Shown here: one piece after another, positions 48,603-60,156 of the stretch
Layout of the letters: each line of letters opens with the position of its first letter
Position numbering within the stretch: the first letter of the stretch is position 1
Source of the DNA: Bacillus sp. REN16
Lineage (GTDB): Bacteria; Bacillota; Bacilli; Bacillales; Bacillaceae_L
Assembly: GCF_020731355.1 (NCBI RefSeq)
Contig: NZ_JAJFZK010000004.1
Coordinates: forward strand, 62,001-126,000
Direction: 5' to 3'
Length of the DNA stretch: 64,000 bases
The notes under the pieces: generated by a model
Databases searched by the model: none
The model's input: the letters and a program-made list of their open reading frames with translations, nothing else
Told to the model about the DNA's origin: nothing
Position numbers and translations under genes: made by a program

Positions 48603-50030
48603 ATGGCACCGAAAACAATTATCGAAAAAATATGGGATCAACACATTATCAATCATGAAGAGGGGAAACCAAGCCTACTCTACATTGACTTACATCTAGT
48701 CCATGAAGTAACTTCTCCGCAGGCCTTTGAAGGATTACGTTTAAAGAATAGAAAAGTTAGAAGACCAGATTTGACCTTTGCAACTATGGACCATAACGTA
48801 CCTACAACGAGTGATCGCTTCCAAACAAAGGATGAAATTGCGGCTAAACAGATGAGTGCTTTAGAAAAAAACTGTAAGGAATTTAACGTTCCTCTTGCAG
48901 ACCTATATAGCCCTGAACAAGGGATTGTTCACGTAATTGGACCTGAACTGGGATTAACTCAACCAGGAAAAACTATTGTATGTGGAGATAGTCATACATC
49001 TACACATGGTGCATTTGGAGCGATAGCGTTTGGAATTGGGACAAGTGAGGTTGAACATGTTCTTGCAACACAAACATTATGGCAACAAAAGCCGAAAACC
49101 ATGCAGGTAAATGTAGTTGGAACTCTATCACCTGGTGTTTATGCAAAGGATGTTATTCTATCAATTATCCACAAATTTGGCATTGATTTTGGAACAGGCC
49201 ATGTCATTGAATATACTGGTGAAGCTATTCGAAGCATGTCTATGGAAGAAAGAATGACAATTTGCAATATGTCCATTGAAGGTGGAGCAAAAGCTGGTTT
49301 AATTAGCCCAGATGAAACGACATTCTCCTATTTAAAAGGAAGAAAACATAGTCCGGCTGGAGCTGATTTTGATGCCTCTGTTGAAAAATGGAAGCAGCTT
49401 GCAACTGATGAAGGTGCCGTTTTCGATGCAGTTCTAGAAATTCATGCGGATGAAATTTTACCAACTGTTACATGGGGAACAAACCCATCTATGAGTGTAA
49501 CGATTGAGGATACTGTTCCATTCCCAGAGGATTTCAAAAGGGAAGTTGATAAAAAATCTGCAGAGCGTGCCTATGAATATATGGAACTTGCTCCAGGAAC
49601 GCCTATTAACGAAATTGAAATTCAGCATGTCTTTATTGGTTCTTGTACAAATTCACGAATTGGTGATCTACGGGAAGCTGCCGACATCATTCGTGGACAA
49701 AAAGTATCTCCTAACGTACGTGCTTTAGTCGTTCCGGGCTCTCAACAAGTTAAGATACAAGCAGAAAAAGAAGGTCTTGCGGATGTATTCCGTGAAGCAG
49801 GCTTTGAGTGGCGTGATGCAGGATGCAGTATGTGCTTAAGTATGAACCCTGACGTTGTACCTGCTGGTGAAAGATGTGCTTCTACATCAAATCGTAACTT
49901 TGAGGGACGACAAGGAAAGGGCGCTCGTACTCACTTGGTCAGTCCAGCAATGGCAGCGGCGGCTGCGATTTATGGGAAATTCGTTGATGTACGAAAAATT
50001 CAAAAAGTAGCAGCAGGAGAGGAGGCATAA
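48603..50030 (+). CDS. leuC: 3-isopropylmalate dehydratase large subunit
   Basis: 475 residues of the aconitase family. [10 protein letters not shown] start, [55 protein letters not shown] near 128-155, [17 protein letters not shown] and [11 protein letters not shown] carry the three Cys of the 4Fe-4S cluster. An in-frame ATG at 48591 directly abuts GGAGG; ATG 48603 (12 nt after it) matches the family N-terminus better and is chosen. Works with LeuD. Confidence 0.94.
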   Translation: MAPKTIIEKIWDQHIINHEEGKPSLLYIDLHLVHEVTSPQAFEGLRLKNRKVRRPDLTFATMDHNVPTTSDRFQTKDEIAAKQMSALEKNCKEFNVPLADLYSPEQGIVHVIGPELGLTQPGKTIVCGDSHTSTHGAFGAIAFGIGTSEVEHVLATQTLWQQKPKTMQVNVVGTLSPGVYAKDVILSIIHKFGIDFGTGHVIEYTGEAIRSMSMEERMTICNMSIEGGAKAGLISPDETTFSYLKGRKHSPAGADFDASVEKWKQLATDEGAVFDAVLEIHADEILPTVTWGTNPSMSVTIEDTVPFPEDFKREVDKKSAERAYEYMELAPGTPINEIEIQHVFIGSCTNSRIGDLREAADIIRGQKVSPNVRALVVPGSQQVKIQAEKEGLADVFREAGFEWRDAGCSMCLSMNPDVVPAGERCASTSNRNFEGRQGKGARTHLVSPAMAAAAAIYGKFVDVRKIQKVAAGEEA

Positions 50031-50032
50031 TC

Positions 50033-50620
50033 ATGGAACCATTTATCACACATCAAGGTAAAGTTGCAGGAATGGATCGAAATAATGTGGATACAGACCA
50101 AATTATTCCAAAGCAATTTTTAAAGAGTATTGAAAGAACTGGGTTTGGAAAATATGCCTTTTTCGATTGGCGCTTTGAGGCGGATGGAAGCCCAAATCCA
50201 AATTTTGAATTAAACCGTAAGGAAAACGAGGGTGCATCCATTCTCGTTGCGAATGAAAATTTTGGTTGCGGATCATCACGTGAACATGCACCATGGGCAT
50301 TGAATGACTATGGATTTAAAGCAATCCTTGCTCCTTCTTTTGCAGATATTTTCTATAATAACTGTTTAAAGAACGGAATGCTTCCAATCGTTTTAGAGAA
50401 AAAGGTAATTGAGTATCTATTAAAAGAAGCTAATGATGCTAGTTTTGAATGCACAATTTCTTTAGAGGAACAAACAATTGTTGATTCAAAAGGATTTAAA
50501 ATAGAATTCTCAATCGATTCCTATTGGAAGGAAATGCTCATTAATGGCTGGGATGAGATAGATAAAACATTATCTTATGAGCAACAAATAACAGAGCACG
50601 AACTTAAAACAGCGAACTAA
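50033..50620 (+). CDS. leuD: 3-isopropylmalate dehydratase small subunit
   Basis: 195 residues, the swivelling domain: GMDRNNVDTDQIIPKQFLKSI near 13 and NFGCGSSREHAPWALNDYGFKAILAPSFADIFYNNCLKNGMLPI near 75-118. Forms the isomerase with LeuC. GGAGAGGAGG upstream, only 2 nt after leuC. Last gene of the operon. Confidence 0.96.
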   Translation: MEPFITHQGKVAGMDRNNVDTDQIIPKQFLKSIERTGFGKYAFFDWRFEADGSPNPNFELNRKENEGASILVANENFGCGSSREHAPWALNDYGFKAILAPSFADIFYNNCLKNGMLPIVLEKKVIEYLLKEANDASFECTISLEEQTIVDSKGFKIEFSIDSYWKEMLINGWDEIDKTLSYEQQITEHELKTAN

Positions 50621-50625
50621 AATTG

Positions 50626-50662
50626 TAGACAAAGCTATTTCCGGCTTTGTCTATATTTTTTT
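50626..50662 (+). terminator. Terminator of ilv-leu operon
   Basis: TAGACAAAGC and GCTTTGTCTA arms followed by a T-rich tract. Confidence 0.9.
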
Positions 50663-50751
50663 CGTTTAAGAGACACGCTATTGTTTTCTCATTTCTACAT
50701 TGGTAAACTTATAACTCAAGTAGAAAATCGAATTTGGGGTCAGAAAACTCT

Positions 50752-51777
50752 ATGGATAAACAAAAAAAAGATCAAAAACAAGATAAAATTATTCTTTTTC
50801 CTAAACTTAAAGAAAGATTGATGGAAAAAGGACTTGAAGCTTTAACGAATAAAAAATTCAGTGAAGCTCTAACTTTTTTGACACAGGCTCAGGAGTTTGA
50901 ACGAGGCAACCATGAAATAGAACTGGGAATCGTCATTTGCCTTTTTGAAATGGGAGAATTAGAGCAAGCAAAAGAGAATTGTTTAGTTATGTTAAAAGAG
51001 GATGTTGGGGATTATTTTCATGTGCTGCAAATTTATGTGACAATCCTTATCCAGCTCGGACAATATGATGAAGTGAAAACAACAATCGAGGCAGTGCTTG
51101 ACGAAGATGCAGTCCCTCCCGAGTATTATGATAATCTGTTTCAGTTGCTGGAGCTAAGCAAACGAATGCTGGGTGGAGAGCGGCACGAACAGGCTGAAAA
51201 CTTAAATGAAGAAATAAAAAATCAGCTTCAAAACTCCTTATATAATGAAGGAAATATTGGAAACCAAATAGCCATTATTCAATCTCTGAAGGAACTAAAT
51301 ATTCGAAAATACATCGATCTTCTTGTTCCGTTTTTATCAATACCGGAGAATCATCCGATTGTAAAAACTATTATCATTCAGCTGCTTGTTACAAACCAGG
51401 TAGATCTTGAGATGGAGGTGGAGAAATTAGGGGCAACAATAATGGTGAACCCCCGTGATCTTGTTGACCCATCAATGTCTCCTTTTACAATTCAGGTTCT
51501 AACTATTTTGGAAGAGCAATTGCAAAATGAGAATCCTACTCTTTTCGAAACAGCAAAAGAGATATGGCTTCAACATCTCTTCGTTCTTTATCCTTTCACA
51601 TTAGAGGAGGAGGATCCTTCCATGTATGCAGCAGCCCTACATTTATATAGCGCAGAATTGCACGGAATGGAGATTGAAAATCGCACACTAGAGCAAATTT
51701 ATGGTGTAAGTTTGTTTGAACTTAAGCAGACTCTTGAAAAAATAGAACAAATAGAGGGTTTTTCTTATATGGAATAA
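50752..51777 (+). CDS. ysoA: TPR-repeat protein (YsoA)
   Basis: 341 residues with tetratricopeptide-like repeats in the first half (ALTNKKFSEALTFLTQAQEFERGNHEIELGIVICLFEMGELEQAKENC, about 25-75, and following helices); the second half is helical without clear repeats. No signal peptide. Matches B. subtilis YsoA in position (between leuD and tig) and size; function unknown. ATG 50752 has a weak, distant GGGG; a TTG at 50734 in frame is an alternative. Confidence 0.78.
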   Translation: MDKQKKDQKQDKIILFPKLKERLMEKGLEALTNKKFSEALTFLTQAQEFERGNHEIELGIVICLFEMGELEQAKENCLVMLKEDVGDYFHVLQIYVTILIQLGQYDEVKTTIEAVLDEDAVPPEYYDNLFQLLELSKRMLGGERHEQAENLNEEIKNQLQNSLYNEGNIGNQIAIIQSLKELNIRKYIDLLVPFLSIPENHPIVKTIIIQLLVTNQVDLEMEVEKLGATIMVNPRDLVDPSMSPFTIQVLTILEEQLQNENPTLFETAKEIWLQHLFVLYPFTLEEEDPSMYAAALHLYSAELHGMEIENRTLEQIYGVSLFELKQTLEKIEQIEGFSYME

Positions 51778-51983
51778 AATAATAGAAACTCGTTATTTTA
51801 TAATAGAGTGCAGTTGGGTAAACTTTCTAACAATATAATCATAATTCTATATGTTGAAAGGTGCCTATTCTATGTTATAATGTAATGGTTGTAAAATACT
51901 AGGTTACCGACATATGGTAATAGTGATCCAATTTACATATCGGAAAAAATAGTTAGTAAATAGATAGTTGGAGGGAAAGAATT

Positions 51984-53270
51984 ATGTCCGCAAAGTGGGA
52001 AAAATTAGAAGGAAACCAAGGTGTCTTAACCATTGAGGTTGACGCTGAAACATTTAACCAAGGGCTTGACGATGCATTTAAAAAGGTAGTTAAGCAAGTA
52101 AACGTACCTGGATTCCGTAAAGGTAAAATGCCTCGTGGAATGTTTGAAAAACGTTTTGGTGTTGAATCATTATACCAAGATGCTTTAGATATTCTTCTTC
52201 CAGATGCATATGAAAGTGCAATTAAAGAAACTGGAATTGAGCCAGTTGACCGTCCAGAAGTTGACGTTGAGCAAATCGAAAAAGGTAAAAACCTTATTTT
52301 CACTGCTAAAGTAACTGTTAAGCCAGAAGTTAAGCTTGGCGACTACAAAGGCCTTGAAGTTGAAAAACTTGATGACACTGTAACTGACGAAGAAGTTGAT
52401 GAAGAAATCAAGCAATTACAAGAGCGCAATGCTGAACTTGTTGTTAAAGAAGAAGGTAATATTGAAGAGGGTGACACAGTTGTTCTTGACTTCGAAGGTT
52501 TCGTTGATGGAGAAGCATTCGAAGGCGGAAAAGCTGAAAACTACTCATTAGAAATTGGTTCAGGCTCATTCATCCCTGGTTTCGAGGAGCAATTAGTTGG
52601 TGTAGCTGCTGGAGCTGAAAAAGATGTGGAAGTAACATTCCCGGAAGAATACCATGCTGAAAATCTAGCAGGTAAGCCAGCTACGTTCAAAGTGAAAATT
52701 CACGAAATCAAAGGAAAAGAGCTTCCTGAATTAGATGATGAGTTTGCAAAAGATGTAGACGATGAAGTTGAAACATTAGATGAGTTAAAAGCTAAAACAA
52801 GAACTCGCTTAGAAGAAACCAAAAAGCGTGATGCTGAAAATAGCCTTAAAGATACTTTAATCGAAAAAGCATCTGAAAATGCGGAAATCGATATTCCAGA
52901 AGCGATGATTGATACCGAATTAGACCGTATGCTTCGTGAATTCGAACAACGTTTACAAATGCAAGGTATGAATCTTGACCTTTACTTCCAATTCTCAGGT
53001 CAAGATGAAAATGCATTACGTGAACAAATGAAGGAAGATGCTGGCAAGCGCGTACGTGTTAACTTAACATTGGAAGCAATTGCTAAGGCTGAAAACATCG
53101 AGGTTTCTGAAGAAGAAATTAATGCAGAACTTGAAAACATGTCTACAATGTACGGAGTGCCAGCAGATCAAATTACACAAATGATCGGTGGCATTGACGG
53201 CGTAAAAGAAGATTTAAAAATAAGAAAAGCAATCGATTTTCTTGTGGAAAATAGCAAAAGTGTTGCATAA
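51984..53270 (+). CDS. tig: Trigger factor
   Basis: 428-residue ribosome-bound chaperone. N-terminal ribosome-binding domain with the GFRKGKMPR signature near 43-51, FKBP-type prolyl isomerase domain (about 150-240; [33 protein letters not shown]), and a helical C-terminal chaperone domain. TTGGAGGG upstream of the ATG. Followed by clpX as in most Bacilli. Confidence 0.96.
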   Translation: MSAKWEKLEGNQGVLTIEVDAETFNQGLDDAFKKVVKQVNVPGFRKGKMPRGMFEKRFGVESLYQDALDILLPDAYESAIKETGIEPVDRPEVDVEQIEKGKNLIFTAKVTVKPEVKLGDYKGLEVEKLDDTVTDEEVDEEIKQLQERNAELVVKEEGNIEEGDTVVLDFEGFVDGEAFEGGKAENYSLEIGSGSFIPGFEEQLVGVAAGAEKDVEVTFPEEYHAENLAGKPATFKVKIHEIKGKELPELDDEFAKDVDDEVETLDELKAKTRTRLEETKKRDAENSLKDTLIEKASENAEIDIPEAMIDTELDRMLREFEQRLQMQGMNLDLYFQFSGQDENALREQMKEDAGKRVRVNLTLEAIAKAENIEVSEEEINAELENMSTMYGVPADQITQMIGGIDGVKEDLKIRKAIDFLVENSKSVA

Positions 53271-53288
53271 TAATAAATAAGGGAATAT

Positions 53289-53318
53289 CAAGGCGCGATA
53301 TGATCGTGCCTTGTTTTA
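53289..53318 (+). terminator. Terminator of tig
   Basis: CAAGGC-GCGAT and ATCGT-GCCTTG arms followed by TTTTAT. Confidence 0.8.
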
Positions 53319-53633
53319 TACCCAAAACATGGAAGTCGTACATACAATAAGCATTTGGTAGTAGTTTTATTCTAACAAAACTGGGAACACTTAAAAGGAG
53401 GGCGAAGGTAGCACACGTTTCACTAGGCGTTTTCTTTTCCAACCGGACATACTTACATAATGAGCAAGAGAGTTATTATTACCTATCTGAACAAGAAATA
53501 TGGTACAATGTGCAATACATAACGATTTAGAAATTTTCGAACGAATGGTATGGGGCCAAAGTTCAAACCAAACTGACTAAGTAAATAGAAAGTTGGTTTA
53601 ATGTAGAGAGAAGAAACAATAAGGGGTGACATG
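53319..53633. other. tig-clpX intergenic region
   Basis: 315 bases without a supported gene. An extended -10 TGGTACAAT (53501-53509) is a likely clpX promoter, without a clear -35. An orphan AAAAGGAGGG (53394-53403) is a strong ribosome-binding-like sequence but is not followed by a start codon at a useful distance; a roughly 40-codon frame after it lacks ATG, GTG or TTG. Confidence 0.5.
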
Positions 53634-54896
53634 ATGTTTAAATTTAATGATGAAAAAGGACAACTAAAATGTTCTTTTTGTGGTAAAACGCAAGATCAGG
53701 TTCGTAAATTAGTCGCAGGACCTGGCGTTTATATATGCGATGAATGTATCGAACTATGTACTGAAATCGTTGAAGAGGAATTAGGTACGGAGGAAGAAGT
53801 AGAATTTAAAGATGTACCGAAACCAAAGGAAATTAGAGAAATTCTAGATGAATATGTAATTGGTCAAGACTCAGCAAAGAAATCCCTCGCTGTCGCTGTG
53901 TATAACCACTACAAGCGGATTAATTCAAACAGCAAAATTGATGATGTTGAATTATCTAAAAGTAATATTTGTATGATTGGGCCAACTGGTAGTGGTAAAA
54001 CATTACTTGCTCAAACATTGGCTCGTATTTTAAATGTGCCATTTGCCATTGCGGATGCGACTTCTTTAACAGAGGCTGGATATGTTGGTGAGGATGTAGA
54101 AAACATTCTTCTAAAGCTAATCCAAGCTGCTGATTATGATGTTGAAAAAGCGGAAAAAGGTATCATTTATATTGATGAAATCGATAAGGTAGCACGTAAA
54201 TCAGAAAATCCATCGATTACAAGAGATGTTTCCGGTGAAGGTGTTCAGCAGGCACTTTTAAAAATTCTTGAAGGAACCGTGGCAAGTGTACCTCCACAGG
54301 GTGGAAGAAAGCATCCACATCAAGAATTTATTCAAATTGATACAACAAATATCTTGTTTATTTGTGGTGGAGCATTTGACGGAATTGAACAAATCATTAA
54401 GCGTCGTCTTGGTAAAAAAGTAATTGGATTTGGCTCTAACATTGTGGAAGAAGAATTAGACCAAAAATCATTACTTTCTAAGTCACTGCCAGAAGATTTA
54501 TTAAAATTCGGATTAATCCCTGAATTTATTGGTCGTCTTCCAGTTATTGCAAGTCTTCAGCCATTAGATGAGGACGCGTTAGTAGAAATTCTAACCAAAC
54601 CTAAGAATGCCCTAGTGAAGCAATATCAAAAAATGCTTGAGTTAGATGAGGTAGAGCTGGATTTCGAAGATGATGCCCTAATTGAAATTGCGAAAAAAGC
54701 AATTGAACGTAAAACGGGAGCACGTGGTTTACGCTCCATTATTGAAGGTATCATGCTAGATGTGATGTTTGATCTTCCATCAAGAGATGATATTAAAAAA
54801 TGTATTATTACAGCAGAAACAGTTTCAAAAAACACATCACCAAAGCTTCTTTTGGATGATGGAACAATCGTAGAAAATACGGAAATCTCCGCATAA
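53634..54896 (+). CDS. clpX: ATP-dependent Clp protease ATP-binding subunit ClpX
   Basis: 420 residues, the exact usual length. N-terminal C4 zinc-binding domain (CSFCGK...CDECIELC, about 12-40), AAA+ domain with Walker A GPTGSGKT near 115, Walker [14 protein letters not shown] near 175, pore loop GYVGEDVE, and the ClpP-docking IGF loop in KKVIGFGSN near 265. Unfolds substrates for ClpP. ATG 53634 chosen over the adjacent ATG 53631 because AGGGGTG is too close to the latter. Confidence 0.97.
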   Translation: MFKFNDEKGQLKCSFCGKTQDQVRKLVAGPGVYICDECIELCTEIVEEELGTEEEVEFKDVPKPKEIREILDEYVIGQDSAKKSLAVAVYNHYKRINSNSKIDDVELSKSNICMIGPTGSGKTLLAQTLARILNVPFAIADATSLTEAGYVGEDVENILLKLIQAADYDVEKAEKGIIYIDEIDKVARKSENPSITRDVSGEGVQQALLKILEGTVASVPPQGGRKHPHQEFIQIDTTNILFICGGAFDGIEQIIKRRLGKKVIGFGSNIVEEELDQKSLLSKSLPEDLLKFGLIPEFIGRLPVIASLQPLDEDALVEILTKPKNALVKQYQKMLELDEVELDFEDDALIEIAKKAIERKTGARGLRSIIEGIMLDVMFDLPSRDDIKKCIITAETVSKNTSPKLLLDDGTIVENTEISA

Positions 54897-54900
54897 TAGG

Positions 54901-54937
54901 AAAATCCCGAGGTCATGTTGGATCTCGGGATTTTTTA
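54901..54937 (+). terminator. Terminator of clpX
   Basis: AAAATCCCGAG and CTCGGGATTTTTT arms. Confidence 0.92.
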
Positions 54938-55079
54938 TGTCCGCATGTGCAGGTCAACAGCAAGTTACGTTCTTAGTCTTTGATCTTAGTACGAAAAATC
55001 CGTCAAAATTGGTTTATTCCACCTTTACTCAGGAGATAATAGCAGATAGTAGTCTATCTTTGCGAGCAGGAGGAATAAT

Positions 55080-56762
55080 ATGAGTTGGACAGGTATTGTT
55101 TTATTCGTACAGCTTTTCTTTGGAGTGATCATCGGGCTTTATTTTTGGAATCTCCTTAAAAACCAGCGAACTCAAAAGGTATCTATAGATAAAGAATCTA
55201 GAAAAGAAATGGAGCAACTCCGGAAAATGAGGTCCATTTCCTTAACAGAACCTCTAGCCGAGAGAGTACGACCAACTAGTTTTTCAGATATCGTTGGCCA
55301 AGAGGATGGCATCAAGTCATTAAAGGCCGCATTATGTGGACCAAATCCTCAGCATGTCATTATTTATGGACCACCTGGAGTAGGTAAGACAGCTGCAGCC
55401 CGTCTAGTGATGGAGGAAGCAAAACGCAATTCAAAATCCCCTTTTAAGCAATCAGCTGTCTTTGTAGAATTAGATGCAACAACGGCAAGATTTGATGAAC
55501 GTGGAATTGCAGACCCATTAATCGGCTCTGTTCATGATCCGATTTATCAAGGGGCAGGTGCAATGGGGCAAGCGGGTATACCACAGCCTAAGCCCGGTGC
55601 AGTTACTCATGCGCATGGCGGAGTATTATTCATTGATGAAATTGGAGAGCTTCATCCGATACAAATGAATAAAATGCTTAAGGTATTGGAGGATCGTAAG
55701 GTATTTCTTGAAAGTGCGTATTACAGTGAGGAAAATACGCAAATCCCTACACATATACATGATATTTTTAAAAATGGATTACCAGCTGATTTTCGAATGA
55801 TTGGTGCAACAACGAGAACGCCAAATGAGCTCCCACCAGCAATTCGTTCGCGTTGTCTTGAAGTATTTTTCCGTGAATTGGATCAAGATGAGTTAGCCGT
55901 TGTGACAAGAAAAGCGCTTGAAAAAGTGAGAATGGAAGCAACAGAAAAAGGTGTTGCTACACTTGCCTCCTATGCACGCAATGGACGTGAAGTCGTTAAC
56001 ATGGTTCAAATCGCAGCAGGTATTGCGATTTCCGAGGACCGGGATTTTATTAAGGATGAGGATATTGAATGGGTGCTCCATTCCAGCCAGTTAACTCCTC
56101 GATATGATAAAAAGATTTATCCAAGCGCAAGAGTAGGACTTGTTAACGGACTAGCCGTATATGGACCCAATACGGGTGCACTGTTAGAAATTGAGGTAAC
56201 AGTCATTCCCGCCGCAAAAGATAAAGGAACCATTAACATCACAGGTATTGTGGAAGAAGAAAGTATTGGGGACCGCGGAAAGTCCATTCGAAGAAAAAGT
56301 ATGGCGAAGGGCTCGATTGAAAATGTGATTACGGTCCTTCGTTCAATGGGCGTGCCAGCACATGATTATGACATCCATGTTAACTTTCCAGGTGGAATTC
56401 CAATTGACGGACCATCTGCTGGAATAGCAATGGCAACAGGTATCTATTCGGCAATTCATAAGTTCCCAGTTGATCATAAGGTTGCAATGACAGGAGAAAT
56501 CAGTATTCACGGGAATGTAAAACCTATCGGTGGAGTTGTACCGAAAATAAAGGCAGCGAAACAAGCCGGAGCAAACAAGGTCATCATTCCAGAAGAGAAC
56601 ATGCAATCCATCTTAAAGGAAATTGAAGGAATTGAAATTATTCCTGTGACAAACCTTGAACAAGTGTTTGAGATTGCGATTGAAACACCAGAACGCCAAA
56701 AGCAATCCAAGCAATCAATCATTCCGGCCACGACGACGTATTCAAAGACAGAATCAGTTTAA
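55080..56762 (+). CDS. lonB: Sporulation-associated ATP-dependent protease LonB
   Basis: 560 residues. N-terminal membrane helix (about 5-24), AAA+ domain with Walker [13 protein letters not shown] near 97 and Walker B HGGVLFIDEIGELHPIQ near 185, and C-terminal Lon protease domain with IDGPSAGIAMATG (catalytic Ser near 445) and the Lys in VPKIKAAKQAG near 488. It lacks the large N-terminal LON domain of LonA, which defines LonB. In B. subtilis it is made in the forespore (sigma-F). GGAGGAAT upstream of the ATG. Lies between clpX and lonA as expected. Confidence 0.94.
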   Translation: MSWTGIVLFVQLFFGVIIGLYFWNLLKNQRTQKVSIDKESRKEMEQLRKMRSISLTEPLAERVRPTSFSDIVGQEDGIKSLKAALCGPNPQHVIIYGPPGVGKTAAARLVMEEAKRNSKSPFKQSAVFVELDATTARFDERGIADPLIGSVHDPIYQGAGAMGQAGIPQPKPGAVTHAHGGVLFIDEIGELHPIQMNKMLKVLEDRKVFLESAYYSEENTQIPTHIHDIFKNGLPADFRMIGATTRTPNELPPAIRSRCLEVFFRELDQDELAVVTRKALEKVRMEATEKGVATLASYARNGREVVNMVQIAAGIAISEDRDFIKDEDIEWVLHSSQLTPRYDKKIYPSARVGLVNGLAVYGPNTGALLEIEVTVIPAAKDKGTINITGIVEEESIGDRGKSIRRKSMAKGSIENVITVLRSMGVPAHDYDIHVNFPGGIPIDGPSAGIAMATGIYSAIHKFPVDHKVAMTGEISIHGNVKPIGGVVPKIKAAKQAGANKVIIPEENMQSILKEIEGIEIIPVTNLEQVFEIAIETPERQKQSKQSIIPATTTYSKTESV

Positions 56763-56768
56763 AATAAG

Positions 56769-56813
56769 AAGACTTCGACATACTAAAAAGGAGCGTCGAA
56801 GTCTTTTTTTTTA
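56769..56813 (+). terminator. Terminator of lonB
   Basis: AAGACTTCGAC and GTCGAAGTCTT arms followed by a T run. Confidence 0.92.
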
Positions 56814-56830
56814 ATGTACATAGTTTTTAA

Positions 56831-56952
56831 TGTCTGGCTCCAGCGCCTAGCCCCTCGAGGTCACAAGCCAATCGCTTCTGAAGGCAAAAAACGCCTTCTG
56901 TCAGCGCTCGTCTTGTGCTTGTCGGGGCTGAGCAAGGCGCTTGCGCTTTTCT
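56831..56952 (+). repeat. Dispersed structured repeat, family B, copy 3
   Basis: Full-length copy: starts TGTCTGGCTCCAGCGCCTAG, outer stem GCGCCTAGCCCC with GGGGCTGAGCAAGGCGC, middle stem CACAAGC/GCTTGTG region, inner hairpin GAAGGC-AAAAAAC-GCCTTC, ends TTGCGCTTTTCT. Sits between the lonB terminator and lonA, 75 nt before the lonA start codon. Confidence 0.88.
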
Positions 56953-57027
56953 TATAAATAGACACTAGCTTTCAAATAAGATAAAATTTACATTTAAGAA
57001 CTATATTCAATTTTGAGGTGTTTAACA

Positions 57028-59352
57028 ATGACAAGAAAAAAAGAAATCATTGTTCCTCTTTTACCACTTCGCGGATTACTCGTCTATCCTACAATGGTGT
57101 TGCACCTGGATGTTGGCCGTGACAAATCGGTGCAAGCATTGGAAAAAGCGATGGTAGAAGACCATATCATTTTTTTAACTACCCAAAAAGATGTCGCAAT
57201 TGACGATCCTACAAAGGATGATATTTATAACATAGGAACATTAACGCAAGTAAAACAAATGCTAAAGCTTCCAAACGGGACAATACGTGTATTAGTTGAA
57301 GGACTTTACCGTGCAGAAATTAAGGAAGTCTATGACAAAGATAGCTATTATTCAGTAAAAGTAAAGACATTTGAAGAAGACGAGACAAAGGATGTTGAAG
57401 CAGAAGCACTCATGCGCATGATGCTTGAGTATTTCGAACAATACATAAAGCTTTCAAAGAAAATTTCAGCCGAAACATATACTTCTGTAACAGATATTGA
57501 AGAACCGGGGAGAATGGCAGATATTATTGCTTCTCATATTCCTCTTAAACTTCAAGAAAAACAGGATATCTTGGAAACAATCGATGTTCGTGACAGAATG
57601 AATAAAGTGATTACGATCATCAATAATGAAAAAGAAGTCTTAAGTCTCGAAAAGAAAATTGGTCAGCGTGTGAAGCGCTCGATGGAAAGAACCCAAAAGG
57701 AATACTATCTGCGTGAACAAATGAAGGCAATCCAAAAGGAATTAGGGGACAAAGAAGGTAAAACGGGTGAAGTAACGTCTCTTAAAGAAAAAATAGAAGC
57801 AGCAGGAATGCCTGAGCATATAAAGCAAGTCGCATTAAAGGAACTAGACCGTTACGAAAAAATTCCGCAAACATCTGCAGAAAGTGCAGTGATTCGGAAT
57901 TATATTGAATGGCTGTTAGCACTGCCGTGGACAAAAGCCACAGAAGACCGCCTCGATATTCATCGTGCGGAAGAAATACTGGAGACAGACCATTTTGGAC
58001 TGGATAAAGTCAAAGAAAGAGTCCTTGAATACCTAGCTGTTCAACAGTTAACAAATTCATTGAAAGGACCCATTTTATGTTTGGCTGGGCCTCCAGGAGT
58101 CGGTAAAACCTCTTTGGCTAAATCAGTGGCCAAATCACTTGGACGAAATTTCGTACGAATTTCGCTTGGAGGTGTTCGTGATGAATCTGAAATTAGAGGA
58201 CATCGCAGAACATATGTCGGTGCAATGCCTGGTCGCATTATTCAAGGGATGAAAAAGGCAGGAACGATCAATCCAGTGTTCTTATTAGATGAAATTGATA
58301 AGATGTCAAATGATTTTAGAGGAGATCCTTCATCAGCGATGCTTGAAGTATTGGATCCTGAACAAAACTTTAACTTCAGTGACCATTTCATTGAGGAGCC
58401 ATATGATTTATCGAAGGTTATGTTTATCGCGACGGCAAATAATTTAGCTACAATTCCTGGACCGCTTCGTGATCGTATGGAAATTATCACGATCGCAGGT
58501 TATACGGAGCTTGAAAAGGTTCATATTGCCAAAGATCATTTATTGCCAAAGCAGCTTGAAGAGCATGGATTAACGAAAGGAAAACTACAAATTCGTGAAG
58601 ATGCTCTGCTAAACATTATTCGTTATTATACAAGAGAAGCAGGTGTTCGCGGACTCGAACGCCAGATTGCGAAAGTCTGTCGTAAGGTTGCGAAAATTAT
58701 TGTGTCAGGTGAAAAGAAACGAGTTGTCATAACGGATAAAAATGTTGTTGAATTTTTAGGCAAACAGGTATTTCGCTATGGTCAAGCTGAAATCGAGGAC
58801 CAAGTGGGTGTAGCAACAGGACTTGCATATACCGTATTTGGCGGTGATACACTCTCAATCGAGGTTTCCATAGCACCGGGTAAAGGAAAGCTTGTCCTGA
58901 CCGGTAAGCTTGGGGACGTTATGAAGGAATCTGCACAAGCAGCATTTAGTTATATCCGATCTAAAGCGGAAGAATTAAATATTGATCCGGATTTTAATGA
59001 GAAAAATGATATTCATCTCCACGTCCCAGAGGGTGCTGTGCCTAAGGATGGGCCTTCAGCGGGTATTACAATTGCAACTGCGCTTATATCGGCTTTAACC
59101 GGAAGGGCTGTACGTAAGGAAGTCGGAATGACTGGTGAAATTACGCTAAGAGGACGTGTTTTACCAATTGGCGGTTTGAAAGAAAAATCACTTAGTGCTC
59201 ATCGTGCAGGGTTAACAAAAATCCTATTTCCAAAAGAAAACGAAAAGGATCTTGAGGATATCCCTGAAAGTGTGAGAGAAGATGTGGAATTTGTTCCGGT
59301 TTCACATTTAGATGAAGTCTTAAAACATGCGTTAATCGAGGAGAAAAAATGA
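57028..59352 (+). CDS. lonA: ATP-dependent protease LonA
   Basis: 774 residues, identical in length to B. subtilis LonA. N-terminal LON substrate-binding domain (about 10-205), coiled coil, AAA+ with [15 protein letters not shown] near 353 and Walker [11 protein letters not shown] near 415, and protease domain with [10 protein letters not shown] (Ser near 677) and [13 protein letters not shown] (Lys near 720). Degrades misfolded and regulatory proteins. ATG 57028 after TTGAGGTG; an upstream in-frame start at 57013 lies before this site. Overlaps ysxC by 4 nt. Confidence 0.96.
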   Translation: MTRKKEIIVPLLPLRGLLVYPTMVLHLDVGRDKSVQALEKAMVEDHIIFLTTQKDVAIDDPTKDDIYNIGTLTQVKQMLKLPNGTIRVLVEGLYRAEIKEVYDKDSYYSVKVKTFEEDETKDVEAEALMRMMLEYFEQYIKLSKKISAETYTSVTDIEEPGRMADIIASHIPLKLQEKQDILETIDVRDRMNKVITIINNEKEVLSLEKKIGQRVKRSMERTQKEYYLREQMKAIQKELGDKEGKTGEVTSLKEKIEAAGMPEHIKQVALKELDRYEKIPQTSAESAVIRNYIEWLLALPWTKATEDRLDIHRAEEILETDHFGLDKVKERVLEYLAVQQLTNSLKGPILCLAGPPGVGKTSLAKSVAKSLGRNFVRISLGGVRDESEIRGHRRTYVGAMPGRIIQGMKKAGTINPVFLLDEIDKMSNDFRGDPSSAMLEVLDPEQNFNFSDHFIEEPYDLSKVMFIATANNLATIPGPLRDRMEIITIAGYTELEKVHIAKDHLLPKQLEEHGLTKGKLQIREDALLNIIRYYTREAGVRGLERQIAKVCRKVAKIIVSGEKKRVVITDKNVVEFLGKQVFRYGQAEIEDQVGVATGLAYTVFGGDTLSIEVSIAPGKGKLVLTGKLGDVMKESAQAAFSYIRSKAEELNIDPDFNEKNDIHLHVPEGAVPKDGPSAGITIATALISALTGRAVRKEVGMTGEITLRGRVLPIGGLKEKSLSAHRAGLTKILFPKENEKDLEDIPESVREDVEFVPVSHLDEVLKHALIEEKK

Positions 59353-59933
59353 AAGTAACAAGTGCAGATATCGTTATAAGTGCAGTAAGACCGGATCAAT
59401 ATCCTGAAGGAGATTTACCTGAATTTGCAATGGCAGGACGTTCGAATGTTGGCAAATCCTCTTTTATAAATAAAATGCTTAATCGTAAAGCTCTGGCTCG
59501 TACGTCATCAAAGCCTGGCAAAACCCAAACGTTAAATTTTTTCCTAATTAATGAACTCCTATATTTTGTAGATGTTCCAGGTTATGGATATGCCAAGGTA
59601 TCAAAATCAGAAAGAGCTGCATGGGGGAAAATGATTGAAACGTACTTAACAACACGTGAACCACTTAAAGCAGTTGTTCTCATAGTTGATTTACGCCACC
59701 CGCCATCAAGTGATGATGTACTGATGTATGATTTTGCAAAGCATTACGATATACCAGTCATCGTAATTGCGACTAAAGCAGATAAAATCCCAAAAGGAAA
59801 ATGGGATAAACATCTAAAGGTGGTTCGCGAGACACTGGAGCTTGAGCCAGACGATCACCTCATTAAATTTTCATCAGAAACGGGTCTAGGAAAGGAAGAG
59901 GCCTGGACCGTTTTACAATCATATATGAAATAG
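59349..59933 (+). CDS. ysxC: Ribosome biogenesis GTP-binding protein YsxC (EngB)
   Basis: 194-residue GTPase required for 50S assembly. G1 GRSNVGKSS near 30, G3 DVPGYGYAK near 75, G4 TKAD near 142, G5 SSETG. ATGA overlap with lonA gives translational coupling, the same pairing as in B. subtilis. Confidence 0.96.
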   Translation: MKVTSADIVISAVRPDQYPEGDLPEFAMAGRSNVGKSSFINKMLNRKALARTSSKPGKTQTLNFFLINELLYFVDVPGYGYAKVSKSERAAWGKMIETYLTTREPLKAVVLIVDLRHPPSSDDVLMYDFAKHYDIPVIVIATKADKIPKGKWDKHLKVVRETLELEPDDHLIKFSSETGLGKEEAWTVLQSYMK

Positions 59934-59934
59934 G

Positions 59935-59972
59935 AAAACAGCTAAGGCATTTTTGCTTTAGCTGTTTTTTTG
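59935..59972 (+). terminator. Terminator of lonA-ysxC
   Basis: AAAACAGCTAA and TTTAGCTGTTTTTT arms. Confidence 0.9.
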
Positions 59973-60156
59973 AGCAGAAACCGTGTCGATGCACATTTTA
60001 AAGAATTATAAAGAAACAAAGGGATTTAAGGGTGATTTTACCGATTTGGTTATATGAAGGGGTTTGGACTAATAAAGATATAAGGAATGTTAGGTATTCT
60101 CTACTAGGAGAAATTCGGCAAGATTTTCAGAAGGAATAAAAAGGGGGAAAATGACA

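Noticed and set aside
53394-53523. Small gene after AAAAGGAGGG between tig and clpX
   Set aside because: The open frame that follows has no ATG, GTG or TTG start at a suitable distance.
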